From the NCBI GenBank assembly GCA_035079385.1, contig JAVHKY010000029.1, positions 2,356,001-2,420,000 on the forward strand: a DNA stretch of 64,000 bases, in the 5' to 3' direction. Of the stretch, positions 25,872 through 37,065 are shown in pieces. This stretch comes from Aspidiotus rigidus. Taxonomy: Eukaryota; Arthropoda; Insecta; Hemiptera; Diaspididae. Numbering within the stretch: position 1 is the stretch's first letter; every line of letters begins with the position of its first letter. Position numbers and translations under genes: made by a program. The notes under the pieces were generated by a model. The model saw only the letters and a program-made list of their open reading frames with translations, was not told the DNA's origin and made no database searches.

Positions 25872-28284
25872 AAAGTGCAGATTCTTGCGAAAAATGGTCA
25901 GGTCTAGGAATCATCATAGGTCCGTCCAATGCTACAAATACTTGATGAATGAAACAAGACCAGGTTTTCATTGTAATACGTATGACATGCGAGATTATTT
26001 TACAGAAGTAGGGATAGTAAACGCAATCTTAGTATTTCTTTTGTTCACTACTTCGTAAAGAGTGCAGTATTATATTCTGCGAGTTGTTCAAATTTCAGAC
26101 CATAAATATACTAGCGAACTATATCGATTTTCAAATGGTACAAATTTTTTACCCTCATTTTGTACTTATAATGCACTTATTTTCTCAGCACCCCGATACC
26201 AACAGCCTATATTGCAATTAATGTTTACACATGATAAATAGAACACGAGCTTAACAGACACTTTGGACGGCAACCAGTTTTCTTCACGGAGGATTTACAA
26301 CCGGCACATCGAGCAGAAAAAAGATTAATATTTCCTTAAAAAACTCGATACAGCTAATCAGTTAAAAGTAAATAAAATCCGTACATTTTCACAAAAAACT
26401 ATTCGACCGGTTGGACCAGCAATTAGTTTATTTGCATGTACGACATACGTACGCCGGTACAGAATTAGATTTACAGTACCGAGGACGAGATGTATCAGCG
26501 TGTAAAGATTAACCAGCTTACACAGTCGTGAAAGGAGACACATCAAACGACAGCCTGGAGTACTCGTGTTTGCATTATTGCCAACGGTATTCGAATACGA
26601 GTGATGCTATGTCAAAAAATAAAAATCACAATTTCCCATCCGTACACATCGCATCGCAGCGCTGAGACCTTTAACTCGATCTGAAATTTCGGATTATATT
26701 TCCCGATGAGTAATTTATGGAGCGATAAACGAACATAAATATCGAGATGTCAGTTATATTTTAACAACCGGCAATAATATATAACCCTAACTTCACTGAT
26801 AACAGAATATCGCGCATTTTAAAAAGGAAAAATTCCATGAATAATACGCATACCGTTTGCCGCATTTGAACGTTATACAAGATATAAGCTTTTCAATTTT
26901 GTAGCAAATAATGAGCGTTATGTCTTCATTGCAACAAGAGATGTCCTCGCTCTGAAAATGAATTGCCCTATAACCTATCTCAATCTTGGTGACCTGCGAG
27001 AATAAGGTACGCGCGCCCATAAACGCTGTAGTGCGAGTGCAGATATCTCAGTTCTCTTCGTCTCTGCTTTTTCACCTCCTCCTTGTTACACACTGTACAC
27101 AAACGAATCTAACCTACCTCGGTGATTTATAAATCGGACCCACGAGTGGTACAAATCATTCTTTGACCACTTCTGTCTCCGTGAAGCAATGTTCAACATA
27201 CTCATTCTTAATTTCACTAGGGAGATAACGAATATACGTACATCCGTCACTACATATTTTTCATTCAGTTGACTTCTTCCTATGTGTACCCTAGGTGTGT
27301 ATCCGTACAGTACCGTACAGTGTCTCTCTTTGGTGTACTTTTCACTTTACCCCGAACCATACAGCATCCCATATAATATAATGTATCCGCTCGCGCACTC
27401 GACCGGAGTAGAATATCGCGAGTAATTACTTACGAGCGTCATTTTTTTGTTAATTGCCGTGCAATTTTAGAACCTGCAGAGTTGTGGGCGTCGCGAAGAC
27501 GTACGCATTATTTAATACTCGATGTCACGCTAAGTACGCGAGATAAAATTTATAATATATTTAATTATTTGTACGGGTAAATAAAATGCGTATAGAAGTT
27601 ACGCACATTAAGATCGACGTCGTATTTCAATTTTTGTAGTTTCTCGTACGCTGTGCTGGACTCCCTACTCTCATATTATAATATGGTTAATAATAAATCC
27701 CACTCGAACGATGATATGTAGTCGGAAACGTAGTGTACATTTCAGGTGTAGGTTACAAAATGAACGCTTTTCATTGAGGAATTTGTTATGTGACTGCGGG
27801 AAACCTGCGCGAATATGTTGCGGAAAGGTAATAGGTACCTACCAAAGCCTACCTCCTAACGAGGATGGTCTTCAGAAAGGAGGTCTGAACATAATGTCTC
27901 GACAGAGGAACAGTCCGGAAATGTAAACTTTCCATCCTTCCATATACTGGCGTACAAATAACGTTTGATGAACGTGCACTCACTTGGTGTTGGGTAAAAG
28001 GACACAGAATTGCTAAATAAGCTCTGGTTATATTCTATGATATTTTTTTGGCGAATTCAGAAGTAAATTTTCACCAGAAATTCGATGGTAACCTTCATTT
28101 TTAGTATAAAATGTTCCCCTATGAGACACACAATAAAATACACGAATGTGCATATTTCTACATCCCTCGATAACGAGAGACAACTGAAAAAAAAAACGAA
28201 CGCCATCGTTGAATTCAGTGTGAAAAATACTTTCAGAATAAACTATCTTTAATCATCTTTCTTTCTTTTGTTTATTGTAGGCGT
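25872..28284. other. Intronic DNA, one candidate exon
   Basis: No element is recognised. 26580-27700 is unremarkable AT-rich intron. A short candidate exon at 27746-27827 is listed separately. Confidence 0.4.
27746..27827 (+). CDS. Candidate cryptic or alternative exon in intron 1
   Basis: 82 bp between a TGTACATTTCAG acceptor and a GGAAAG|GTAATA donor, open in one frame as RLQNERFSLRNLLCDCGKPA and ending in CCGK. It ends in phase 0, compatible with the exon at 35280. Its start phase does not match the PAS-A exon, and including it after 13364 would give an immediate TAG. It may be an alternative exon, a truncating exon, or chance. Confidence 0.2.
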
Positions 28285-30065
28285 CCCCAAACGGGGTTGG
28301 CCCCTCAACATTACATTGGATACAATTATTTACACTTATTTACTTAATTACAAGTTGCTAAGCAAACTAAGTCTCCTTCTTCCTCGTGAAGCTTTGCCGG
28401 GCACCTTGCCCTGTATTACCAATTGGAAAAGTTCATCATTTTCTATACCATCTATGAAACGGCGCTTCGTACTTTGGATTAAGGTGAACAGTATCGGCTT
28501 GTCAATACCAATTCTTCTTAAAACTTCTTCGTTTCTGATTTTTTCGGTCCAACTTATCTTCAGGATTCTGCGGTAACACCAATATTCGAACGCGTTCACT
28601 CTCCTTTCTACAGTTTTTGAAATAGTCCATGTTTCTGTTGCGTATCTGTACACCGTCCACACATAACATCTCAGGATTCGGATGCGCAGGTCCAGCCTTA
28701 TTTTCCCGTTCTTCAGCACACTGGCATAATTATGAAATGCCTCTTTTGCCATCGCAGTTCGGTACCTAATTTCTTTGTCGTCTTTTCCATCCGCAGTAAT
28801 CCTTACTCCAAGGTATTGGTATTGACTGACTTGCTCCAGATAAGTACCATCGAGTTTTATTTGAAGTGGCTTATTGTATTCTTCTTTACCAATCGCCATA
28901 ACCTTGGTTTTTGAGGTATTGATCGCCATCCCCATGTTCTTCCCTTTCTTATTAAGGTTGTTGATCATACATTGAAGCTGACTCTGCGTTTCCGCGATAA
29001 CCACTTTATCGTCAGCATAGGTAGCTAATGGAATTAATCCGTTGGCCGCCAACTTTGAAGCCTGCTGCGTTGAATTTTGGACTGTCGGTAATCTGCTCGG
29101 AGTATGCATTAAACAGTGACGACGATAGGGGGCAACCTTGTCTAAACCCTCTTTCGATATGACAGAAGTTATCTGAGCTCACTTTACCTATTTGTATGTT
29201 TGCTTTCTGATTCCAATATAGTGCTTGTATTATTCTGAGATCTTCCTTGTCTACCCTGATTGTTTTCAGAACTTCAATCATTCTGAGATGCTTAACTCGA
29301 TCAAATGCCTTCTCATAATCTATGAAGGCAACAAACACTTTTCTGTTTACTGACATTGCTCTTTGAATGATCAATTTAAACAGGGCAATTGCTTCTCGTG
29401 TTCCTTTCTTTTTCCGAAAGCCAAACTGCGAGTTCCCAACAATACTTTCAATTTTGTTTTCGATGCGTCTGTTTATAATCCTCAACAGCAATTTTAGCGT
29501 ATGACTCATAATACTAATGGTGCGATGGTCTGAGCATTCTTTCGCGTTTATCTTCTTGGATAGTGGTATCATAGTCGAGATGGTGAAGTCCTCCCGGATT
29601 TGGCCCAACGTGTATATTCCATTCAGCACCTTCAATAGGATCTTCTTCGAACTTATTGACAACTTCTTTAATATTTCCACTGGAATGAGGTCCGTCCCAA
29701 CTGCCTTTCTATTTTTCGCTGTTCGAAGTGCGTATTCTAACTCCTCCATCATTATATCTGGTGCTTGCTCAAGATCCTGGCCTATGTCAACGTTTCGAGG
29801 TCGCTCCTTATCCGCATATAGCTTTTCGACGTATTTCATCCATACCTTTTGTATTTCCTCCTCCGCTGTACACATCTTCCCTTGCTCATCCTTTATCACC
29901 ATTATGCTTCTTCTCTTTTTCGACTTTTTTGCATTATTCTTCACTTCATCATGCATTTCACGAGTTTTTCCTTCTTCTTCTAGTTTCTCAATATATTTGC
30001 ACTTATCATCAAACCACCGTGTCTTGTCTTCAATGCATTTCTTGTAAATTTTCTTACATGCCAGA
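28285..30065 (-). mobile_element. RTE-like non-LTR retrotransposon, 5'-truncated
   Basis: A minus-strand LINE in intron 1, antisense to the host gene. Coding similarity starts at about 30060 (KCIEDKTRWFDDKC, just inside the truncated end) and continues to a stop at 28348. No endonuclease domain is present. The 3' side ends near 28285 after a short AT-rich trailer. A PLE fragment abuts its 5' end at about 30070. Confidence 0.8.
28348..30060 (-). pseudogene. LINE reverse transcriptase, frameshifted at the YADD box
   Basis: Two overlapping frames (29012-29956, extended upstream to about 30060, and 28348-29109) form one RT. Motifs in order: NRKAVGTDLIPVEILK, STMIPLSKK, the finger region IMSHTLKLLLRIINRRIE, SQFGFRKKKGTREAI, VAFIDYEKAFDRV, GFRQGCPLSS, then YADDKVVIAE in the other frame. 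The thumb follows with MAINTSKTKVMAIG and QYLGVRITADG, and the C-terminal FEYWCYRRILKISW typical of RTE-type insect elements. A single-base shift at about 29015 separates motif B from YADD, so no full RT can be made. Confidence 0.85.
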
Positions 30066-30069
30066 GTGA

Positions 30070-30335
30070 ATCAGGGCAAGTTGGGCGGTCCACAGGTGGC
30101 TTAATAGAAAATTTCTCGGTTTACCACACCCCTTTTACGGGATTCGCACCTTGACGGTAGAAAACGTTGGATTAGACTTCCTTTTCTGGGCAAGTTTTCT
30201 TAGCAGTTGGGGTGTGTCCTTCGTCCTTTCCGATTTTGGCCGGCCTTTTACAAGCCCAATACAGTTGGAAGTTTATTTGTCAAATTAAAGGACCCGATTT
30301 TTATGGCCGAGAGGAGCACTATCTCAAAACCAAAC
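30070..30335 (+). mobile_element. Penelope-like element fragment (family 1)
   Basis: Reading through two stops, 30160-30330 encodes RWIRLPFLGKFS, then QLGCVLRPFRFWPAFYKPNT, then LFVKLKDPIFMAERS. This is the linker just before the GIY-YIG domain in family 1 copies. It is bounded by the RTE-like LINE on the left and LINE-C on the right. Confidence 0.75.
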
Positions 30336-30655
30336 TCATCGTCTTTCAAAAGTCACGTCAGAAAACCGTTGAATTTCCCTTTCTCACAATTGCTAACTAC
30401 CCTATCCCGGAAGTCAAAACCACTCGGGTTCTTGTTGGCCTCAATTTTCACAATCGTCACTCTTGGATTCCTCATATCAAACTAACAAAATCAAAATGCA
30501 TTCGAGCATTCAATGTCCTGAAATTCCTTTCCCACCCTAAAGAAGGTGACCGAAAAATCCTCCTCCATCTCTACCAGAGCTTAATCCGATTCACCCTCGA
30601 TTACGGCTTACCCTTTTACAGCCTCGCCTCTCCCTTTCATTCAAAATAGAGGGAG
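30335..30655 (+). mobile_element. LINE-C segment 1 (RT thumb)
   Basis: An I/R1-group LINE in sense orientation. It shows VKTTRVLVGLNFHNRHSWIP, then KSKCIRAFNVLKFLSHPKEG and LYQSLIRFTLDYGLPFYSLA, the thumb/connection region after the RT. It is interrupted at about 30656 by a 390-bp insert and resumes at 31046. Confidence 0.8.
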
Positions 30656-31045
30656 TTCAATATAAATGCTGGCACTCGAAAGTTGATTTTTAACAATTGA
30701 TTTTTATACAGATTCTTCAAGCCTTATAATACATGAACTATCCGATCACTGATAAGAAATTTTCTGGCATAGCCAAATAAATGAAGATAATGTTTCATGT
30801 CTCTTTTATTTTATCAGTCATCTTGAATTATTTTAGTCTAGGCTTCTACTAGGTCAAGTGTTCGTGAGATATTACTCGTTTGCCCCCTTACCTTTCTTGG
30901 CGTCGTCCAGGTCTTGTATGAGAAATATTTTGAGGTATTGCCTTTCGAGGGGTCTCATGAATCTAGTATGAGAAATATAGAGGCCAGGTGGACGGACGGA
31001 CGGACACAAATTTTGGAATTAGGGTAGGGGGTCAGGTCAGCGCTA
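30656..31045. repeat. Insert splitting LINE-C; repeat shared with 58590-58750
   Basis: The LINE frame stops and resumes on either side. The right end (GGAATTAGGGTAGGGGGTCA followed by AGACATGAAACATG) matches in reverse complement the CATGTCTTTGCTCTGACCC block at about 58602. It contains a GGACGGACGGACGGAC microsatellite at about 30990-31006. Element class unknown. Confidence 0.6.
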
Positions 31046-31960
31046 AGACATGAAACATGTCAAAATACTCGACACTGTCCAAAATTCTGCACTCAGAATA
31101 GCTACTGGAGCATTCCAAACTAGTCCTGCTGAAAGCCCCTGTGCAGACACTGGCGTCCCCCCCCCCACTTCATTATCAACGCCCCAAACGAACAAACAAC
31201 TTCCCCACAGCTGTCCTGCAATATCTTCCACGTCCAAATCGTATATTCCACCCTCACCAAAACCAAAACTCCATGACCAATCTACGTTCCAATCTCGAAT
31301 TCCAATTAACACGTCCCTTCAAGTTCCATCGTTTTAACCACATTGTTCCCTCAACCCCTCCGTGGCTATTTACTCCAACCAAAATAATTCGCGACTAAAA
31401 CGTCACGCTCGTCTTTCAACTTCTTCTGAAGAATACGAGGCACAGTTCAACAAAATTCTTAACACCTTCCACAACCCTACACTATGTTTCACCGATGGGA
31501 AAACCGGCTCTGCATACTCAAACACCACAGTCTCTCATCGACACCGCAACACCGCATCCGTCTTCACCAATGAATGACAAGAAATCTTTAACTGTTTAGA
31601 ACACATCCTCACCAGCCTGCTTTCCCGTCTTCTTCTTTACCCATTCTCAGTCATTTCCGACTCCCTATCTTGACGCCATATTCAGCTACACCTCCTCCCA
31701 CCCACTCATAAATCGTATACACACTCTCATTGCTACCTTTCACACCATCCTCATCCTATTATTCTTCATCTGGGTACCGGGTCACAAGGGTATCCTAGGA
31801 AACAAAAATCCATCACTCGACCGCTCTTCCCTCCTCCTCACGCTCAGATCTCTCCAAACATATCAACAAATTTATCACTCAAGCATGGTTCACTTATTGG
31901 TCTAATCTCAAAACACACTCAAACAAGCTATACAAATTAAACGGATTCGTTCCTCCAAAT
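31046..31960 (+). mobile_element. LINE-C segment 2 (connection and RNase H)
   Basis: Starts with LDTVQNSALRIATGAFQTSP, continues through a degenerate connection, the RNase H entry CFTDGKTGSAYSN at about 31490, SVISDSLS near 31650 and FIWVPGHKGILGNK near 31770. The last part (31812-31950) is repeated on the far side of the nested PLE at 33572-33710. Many frameshifts. Confidence 0.8.
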
Positions 31961-32038
31961 TACGGTTGTCCATAACGAAGAGAAAGGAAAACTCCGAAGA
32001 GGAGTAAAAACTACAAATACCGCCGAAAATAAATAAAG

Positions 32039-32073
32039 CCGAGCGCTTTCGGTTAATAAACCATCATCGGGAC
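32039..32073 (-). ncRNA. Hammerhead-like motif, PLE family 1 3' end
   Basis: On the minus strand: GTC, CCGATGA, T, GGTT-TATT-AACC (stem II), GAAA, GCGCTC, GGC. Only position 4 of the CUGANGA core departs (U to C). Stem I can pair GTC/GGC with one wobble, and stem III is A-U, G-C with a CG loop. It lies about 52 bases after the stop codon. Confidence 0.45.
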
Positions 32074-32124
32074 TGAAATGAAAGCAACTGACAAGAACGG
32101 AGAAGAAACCTCGGATCATTAAGG

Positions 32125-33540
32125 TTAACCAAACGAGGGTTCATAACGTGAGTCATAGACGAGTTCAATCAAGTCATCTTCCGGAATGTACGTGTTTAGC
32201 ACAGTAATGTCATCAATATTGAGGACGAATTATTTCTATGTGCTCGAGGGCAATCCGTTTACAGTATGAATGCTCCTTATGAAAGAGACATGCGTATCCC
32301 TCACGGAAGCTATGACCGCTGTTGATCAAGTGATCGGCAAATGTTGATTCTCCCAAACGTCCCTTTTTCCAGACCTTCAGGTGTTCGTCTAATCTCACCT
32401 TCATCTGGCGGCCGGTTTCACCGATATAAAAACCTCTACAATCCCTGCATTCCAATTTATAAACACCACTCCTTTCATCCGCAGGTATACGGTCCTTTAA
32501 CACAACGAACAACCCTTTGACGGTAGTGGGGTTGTAATAGGCCGGTCTGAAACCGAACGGGCGAAGGGCCCGACCCAATTCGGTAGAGAACCTCCCTAGA
32601 AAAGGGAGACTGATCCAACGCAATCTCCGATCACGGATCATGTCTCGGGGGAGAGAGGTGGTGGAATCAAGGCTTTTCCTCGTAATTTTCCTCCAAACCG
32701 TCACGTCAACATCAACATTGATACCATTCAATCTAGTCAGGTGTTTTACTGTCGCCAACTCTTTTTTGAAAGCAGCCTGACTCAAAGGAAAGCGAATCAA
32801 TCTGTGGACTAAACTGTTGAAAGCTGCAAACTTATGAGCAACAGGACAGAATGACGCTCCGCGGACTAAAACATCGGTCGTAGTATCTTTTCTGTATATT
32901 CCAAACTCATGGATCCCATCTCCAACTGAGACCGACAAATCCAAAAAGTTGATCGTAGAGCCACCAACTTCCCAAGGTAAATTTTATGGAAGGGTATAAT
33001 GAATTGAGATACCTCAGAAACTTACCAAGGAGATCTAGATGACCAGTCCGCACGTACAGAGAACGTCATCAACGTACCTGTGCCAGTAGGGTATATGATT
33101 GAGTAACACCTGGCTCGAGGAGAAGAGGTCAAGTTCAAACTGCGAAAAGAATACTTCGGAGATGAGGGAGCCAAAGGTGATCCAATGGGGATCCCTATTT
33201 CATCAGGGAATTCGAAAAATTTCCCTTCGAATTTGCAGAAATTCCAGGACCAACAGATATTTAAAAGATTGAAAAATTCTTGGGATTCATTATGAGGGAT
33301 ATTGGAGTTAACCAATAACTGGCCCATACGCTGCATGGTGGTAGCTTTAGGGATATTTGGGAACAGACCCACGACATCAAACGAGCAAAGAGTCGCGCCT
33401 GGAGGCAATTTTACATCCTCGAGAGTATCAGCCAAGGACACCGAATTCAAAACCGAATGGGAGACTCATTTCCAATACGGGTTTTGAATCAACGGTCCAG
33501 GAATTTAGCAAGGAGGTAAGCGGGGGAGGAAACGAAAGAG
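32125..33540 (-). pseudogene. PLE reverse transcriptase/GIY-YIG endonuclease, frameshifted
   Basis: Palm start: LPPGATLCSFDVVGLFPNIP, then FEFPDEIGIPIGSPLAP. After a frameshift come FELDLFSSSQVLLNHIPYWH and the intact catalytic box YVDDVLC near 33063-33083. A second shift leads to the long frame 32944-32213: STINFLDLSVSVGDG, RKITRKSLDSTTSLPRD, LRPFGFRPAYYNPTTVKGLF, then the nuclease GVYKLECRDCRGFYIGETGR, MKVRLDEHLKVW and FADHLINSGHSFREG. A last one-base shift at 32213 gives ITVLNTYIPEDDLIELVYDS and a TAA at 32125. This is the best preserved GIY-YIG domain in the window, with Tyr, Gly, Arg and the downstream His present. Confidence 0.88.
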
Positions 33541-33548
33541 GCCATACC

Positions 33549-34018
33549 GACATAGCAGCCAAACTGGCGACCCATAACCCATCACTCAACCGCTCTTGCC
33601 TCCCCCTCACGCTCAGATCTCTTCAAACATATAAACAAATTCATCACTCAAGCATGGTTCACTCATTGGTCTTATTTCAAGTCACACTCAAACAAGCTAT
33701 CCCAAATTAAAAATATTCCCATCCCGTGAAACTCTTCAAATCTGTTGATACGCAGAAAAGAAATGATCATTACCCGTATGAGAATCGGCCACACCAGACT
33801 CATACACACACATCTCATTTCTCATCTTATGCCTCTCTCATGCCCGCATCCCCCCCCCATCCGTTCAACGCACCTTCTGATGTCCCAATTTAACCCAACT
33901 CCGCACAATTTCTTATCCATGGCTCACAACCATACAGAGGCACTATCAGATGACTTCCCCTCCATCCCCAACATATTCGACTTTCTACAAGAAGCAAACT
34001 TCCTCTCATGCATTTAAA
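33549..34018 (+). mobile_element. LINE-C segment 3 (C-terminus)
   Basis: Resumes with DIAAKLATHNPSLNRSCLPL, repeats the block already present at 31812-31950, and ends with the I/R1-type C-terminal phrase TRMRIGHTRLIHTHLISH and a stop at 34015-34017 (EANFLSCI). The zinc-knuckle cysteines normally after this phrase are mostly missing. Confidence 0.8.
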
Positions 34019-35279
34019 GTCAACCTGAAGGCAGGCTGCTGCTAGCAGCTCGTAAATTAATTAAAAGAAAAAAAGTGCTCACAATAAAATTGCAAAAATC
34101 TGAATTTTGGAGGGGGTAATGGTGGTCACAATGGGAGTTTACGGGTGGTGGGGCGCTTAGGACTCTTCAGTGGTCTTTCTGACCACTTTCACGAAAACCA
34201 GCTAGAAGTCTAATTTGACTGGACTTCCAAGACAAAGTTGCTCGTCCGCACCAAGTTCATTGTAAATCTGGCCAGATCTTTCACTTTTCAAAGAAAGCTC
34301 GTCCGCGTTTCGATTTCTCAATGACATTTGTGTGGTATGTTCTCCAGTTGTATATTGGTAATGACGATTGTATGAGTCACATTTGCTTATTTCCTGCAAC
34401 AATAAGATGAACCATACGTGCTCGTCGTGTTGTACGCTATAGAATTTCTTCAGATTTATTTCGCCATACTCGCGTGAGTGACAAAAACACGTTTTCTTGA
34501 TATCTGTGGGTAAATATGTATAGGAACAATTAGTCAGCGCCGGCTACTGTGTTTCTACACCCTCGCGACTGTCCGTTCATTTCCTTATATGAATATAATG
34601 AGTAATAAATCGAATATTTGTAAACTATGTCACCTCGACGAGAGACTGGGTCTTCGCACATTTTTTAATTCGAACTATAAATAACCGAGTATGCGTTTTA
34701 TATCGTACAGCAGCAGTTGTATAGGAAATTTCTAAATCACCTACTCGATAAAACATATTATAAAGAATAATAAAGGTTTAATTGAAAAACTATTTCTGAT
34801 CCTATAGAGCTTAATTGTGAGCATTTTACATACAGTTTACGAATGTACAGAGTGGAACAATACACGATAATATAGCAGAACGAGAATCAGTGGTAGAAAT
34901 CGATATTAATTGCCAGAGCCTTTATAATACTCCTATGGGATAACATATTATAAGTTAGAGGTTTACGCTACTCAAGCGTAGATTTTTCTTTCATTTGGTA
35001 TTGTTTTTCTATTTTATATCTTTTCTTCTTCCTCTTCATGGTAACTAGTATACATCGTCTTATGTATAGCTTCCTATAGTAGCCATAAGTTTTTTCCTTT
35101 TTAATAAGTTGAGTATCATTAAATTAACCATCGTACAATATAAAAATCCTTTGAAATATGTAGACGTTGGTGCATTCCTAATATTTAACCATAATTTCCC
35201 GCATTTTCAATTCATTAAGTTGACTTTTTGATGCTTGTTAATTTTATTTCTTAATTTCGAATTAAAATTTTGATTTCAG
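34019..35279. other. End of intron 1, no feature
   Basis: AT-rich intron sequence leading to the acceptor at 35278-35279. No element recognised. Confidence 0.5.
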
Positions 35280-35464
35280 GTTATTCTAGTACAAGGGCAT
35301 TACCTATCGCATTTAGAATTGTGTAGTCGAATCGAGCCTGTGTTCCTAGCAACTTGTACACCAATAGCGATGCCCGAGACACGTGAGTGTGTCGTGCAAG
35401 GAGCTACAAATGTATTCACGTCTATTCACTCAATGGATATGAAATTTATTCACGTTGACAGAAA
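35280..35464 (+). CDS. bHLH-PAS protein, end of PAS-A and linker exon
   Basis: A 185-bp exon with a TTTGATTTCAG acceptor and an AGAAA|GTAAGG donor; phase 0 in, two bases over at the end. It encodes VILVQGHYLSHLELCSRIE, PVFLATCTPIAMPETRECVV and NVFTSIHSMDMKFIHVDR. PVF.A.C.P fits the end of PAS-A in NPAS4/dysfusion, and FTSIHSMDMKFIHVD starts PAS-B. The last two bases AA join the C of the next exon to give Asn (DRN). No frameshift or stop is present, unlike every neighbouring mobile element, which supports functional constraint. Confidence 0.9.
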
Positions 35465-36224
35465 GTAAGGAGAACGTAGAGTATACTGTGTACCTATTTT
35501 ATATTATGGGGAAAGATAATATATGTACAGACGAATGATATTAGAAAAAGAGTTTACTCGCGATTTTTTTTTTTTTTTTTTTTTTTTTCAGGAAATAAAA
35601 TAATTAATTATGCATTGTTGAAGCTTTTCAAATTTTTCGTTTCTCTGTACGCTCTCTCTTGATTTATGTCTTACTTTATTCGACGAACGTATAACGTAAA
35701 AACAACTGTCCTTTGTCGCGTTTGCACAACGACATTTATTCTGAGTGTTGGTGACACGAATACCAAAGAGATACAACTCTGTACCTCATATCAAGTCTTT
35801 GTTGTTTTGTATACGTAGTATTATAGTATGGGTATGTACGCGATTTCAGTCGTGTGCTTTGTGCGCGGAAAAACGTGATTTATAATCCAGTTTAGTTTTA
35901 TTGATGAGCTATTTCTAAATCCTTGAGAGATTTTTCGCTCGCGACGCTCGTAGTAATTGTAGCGTCAGCGAACTTTTTTTTGAGTTGTTTTTTTTTCTTG
36001 GTTTAATTAAAACGGTTGAAAATTGAGATAATTAAAGGCATACCAATAGAACTACCGTTGAACCGAGAACGCCATTTTGTACAGCGTAAGGGAAGGTCTT
36101 GTACAGCTCCAGCAGTCACGTTATACCCTATTCAAAAAATTCCACTAATTCGAGTCATTTCTTTCGAATTTCTATCGTACGATCTAGAAGGGAAGGTGAA
36201 ATCTGCTCTTGGTTAGTACAGAAG
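35465..36224 (+). other. Start of intron 2, no feature
   Basis: A poly-T run at 35571-35589 and AT-rich sequence. Nothing else recognised. Confidence 0.5.
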
Positions 36225-36940
36225 TTCTCAGCGGAAAAAAGAATACTCGAAAGGGAGAGTAAAAAATGCAAAAACCACAGAAAAACTAAAACGTCAAATG
36301 CTTTGGGTTAATAAACCATCTTCGGGACCGAAATGAAAGCAATTGACAAGACGGAGGAGAGAAACAAGATATTAAGATTGGCCGAACGGGAAGTCGCGGC
36401 GTGAATCATAAACAAGTTCGATCAGGCCATCTTCCGGTATGTACGAGTTAAGTACAGTAATGCCATCGGTGTTGAGATGTGTTCGAGGGCGATACGTTTA
36501 CGGTAGTAATTCTCCTTATGGAGGAGCCTTTCCGATCCTCACGAAAACTGTAGCCGCTGTTTATTAAATGATCAGCAAAAGCTGATTCCCCCACGTGTCC
36601 CTTATTCCAAGACTTCGAGTGCTCAGCTACTCTCACCTTCATCTGGCGGCCGGTCTCCTCATTATAAAAAGCCTCTACAATCCCTGTATTCCATCTAATA
36701 AACACCGCTCCTCTCATCAACGTGTATGGGGTCCTTGAGCCTCACAAAAAACCCTTTGATAGTGGTAGGGTTGTAAAAAGCTGGTCTGAAACCAAACAGG
36801 CGGAGGGCTCGACCCAATTGGAGGGAGAACTTCTCCAGAAAAGGGAGACTGACCCAACGCATACGACAATCAAGGACCGTGTCTCGGGGGAGGGAGGTGG
36901 TGGAATCACGTCACCGTCGACATTGACCCCTTTCACTCTT
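36225..36940 (-). mobile_element. Penelope-like element, family 1, 3' part (interrupted)
   Basis: The 3' trailer and endonuclease/linker of a minus-strand family 1 PLE. It shows the GRQMKVRVAEHSKSWNKG and FADHLINSGYSFRED endonuclease phrases, a mutated YIG region and the family linker. A degraded hammerhead-like motif lies at 36293-36328. It is cut at about 36940 by the family 2 PLE and resumes at 39290. Confidence 0.8.
36293..36328 (-). ncRNA. Hammerhead-like motif, PLE family 1 3' end
   Basis: Minus strand: GTC, CCGAAGA, T, GGTTTATTAACC, then CAAAGC in place of GAAAGC. Position 4 and the first G of GAAA are altered, so it is probably inactive. Confidence 0.3.
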
Positions 36941-37026
36941 AATTATTTATTTATTTATTGCAGACCGCACAAACTTTAAAACTTTAAACGTACCTACAAA
37001 TAGTACAAATTAAAATTAAAATTAAG

Positions 37027-37065
37027 CACGAGCTTAGCTTCCGGCAAAACTGCCATTTTCAAGTG
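37027..37065 (-). ncRNA. Hammerhead-like motif in left arm of family 2 PLE
   Basis: Minus-strand counterpart of 39147-39185: CAC, TTGAAAA, T, GGCA-GTTT-TGCC, GGAA (mutated GAAA), GCTAAGCTC, GTG. Confidence 0.35.

Larger units (their letters stand above)
31965..33555 (-). mobile_element. Penelope-like element, family 1, nested in LINE-C
   Basis: An almost complete RT/endonuclease region on the minus strand, inserted in the RNase H part of LINE-C. The 3' end has the family 1 trailer with a hammerhead-like motif at 32039-32073. The 5' end is truncated within the palm at about 33555. It is flanked by about 140 bp of duplicated LINE-C sequence. Confidence 0.88.

Noticed and set aside
29517..30069. 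Plus-strand frames of 113 and 176 codons
   Set aside because: They are antisense shadows of the RTE-like reverse transcriptase on the minus strand.
33302..33710. Plus-strand frame crossing the PLE/LINE-C junction
   Set aside because: Its first half is antisense to the PLE reverse transcriptase; only the part after about 33549 is true LINE-C sequence.
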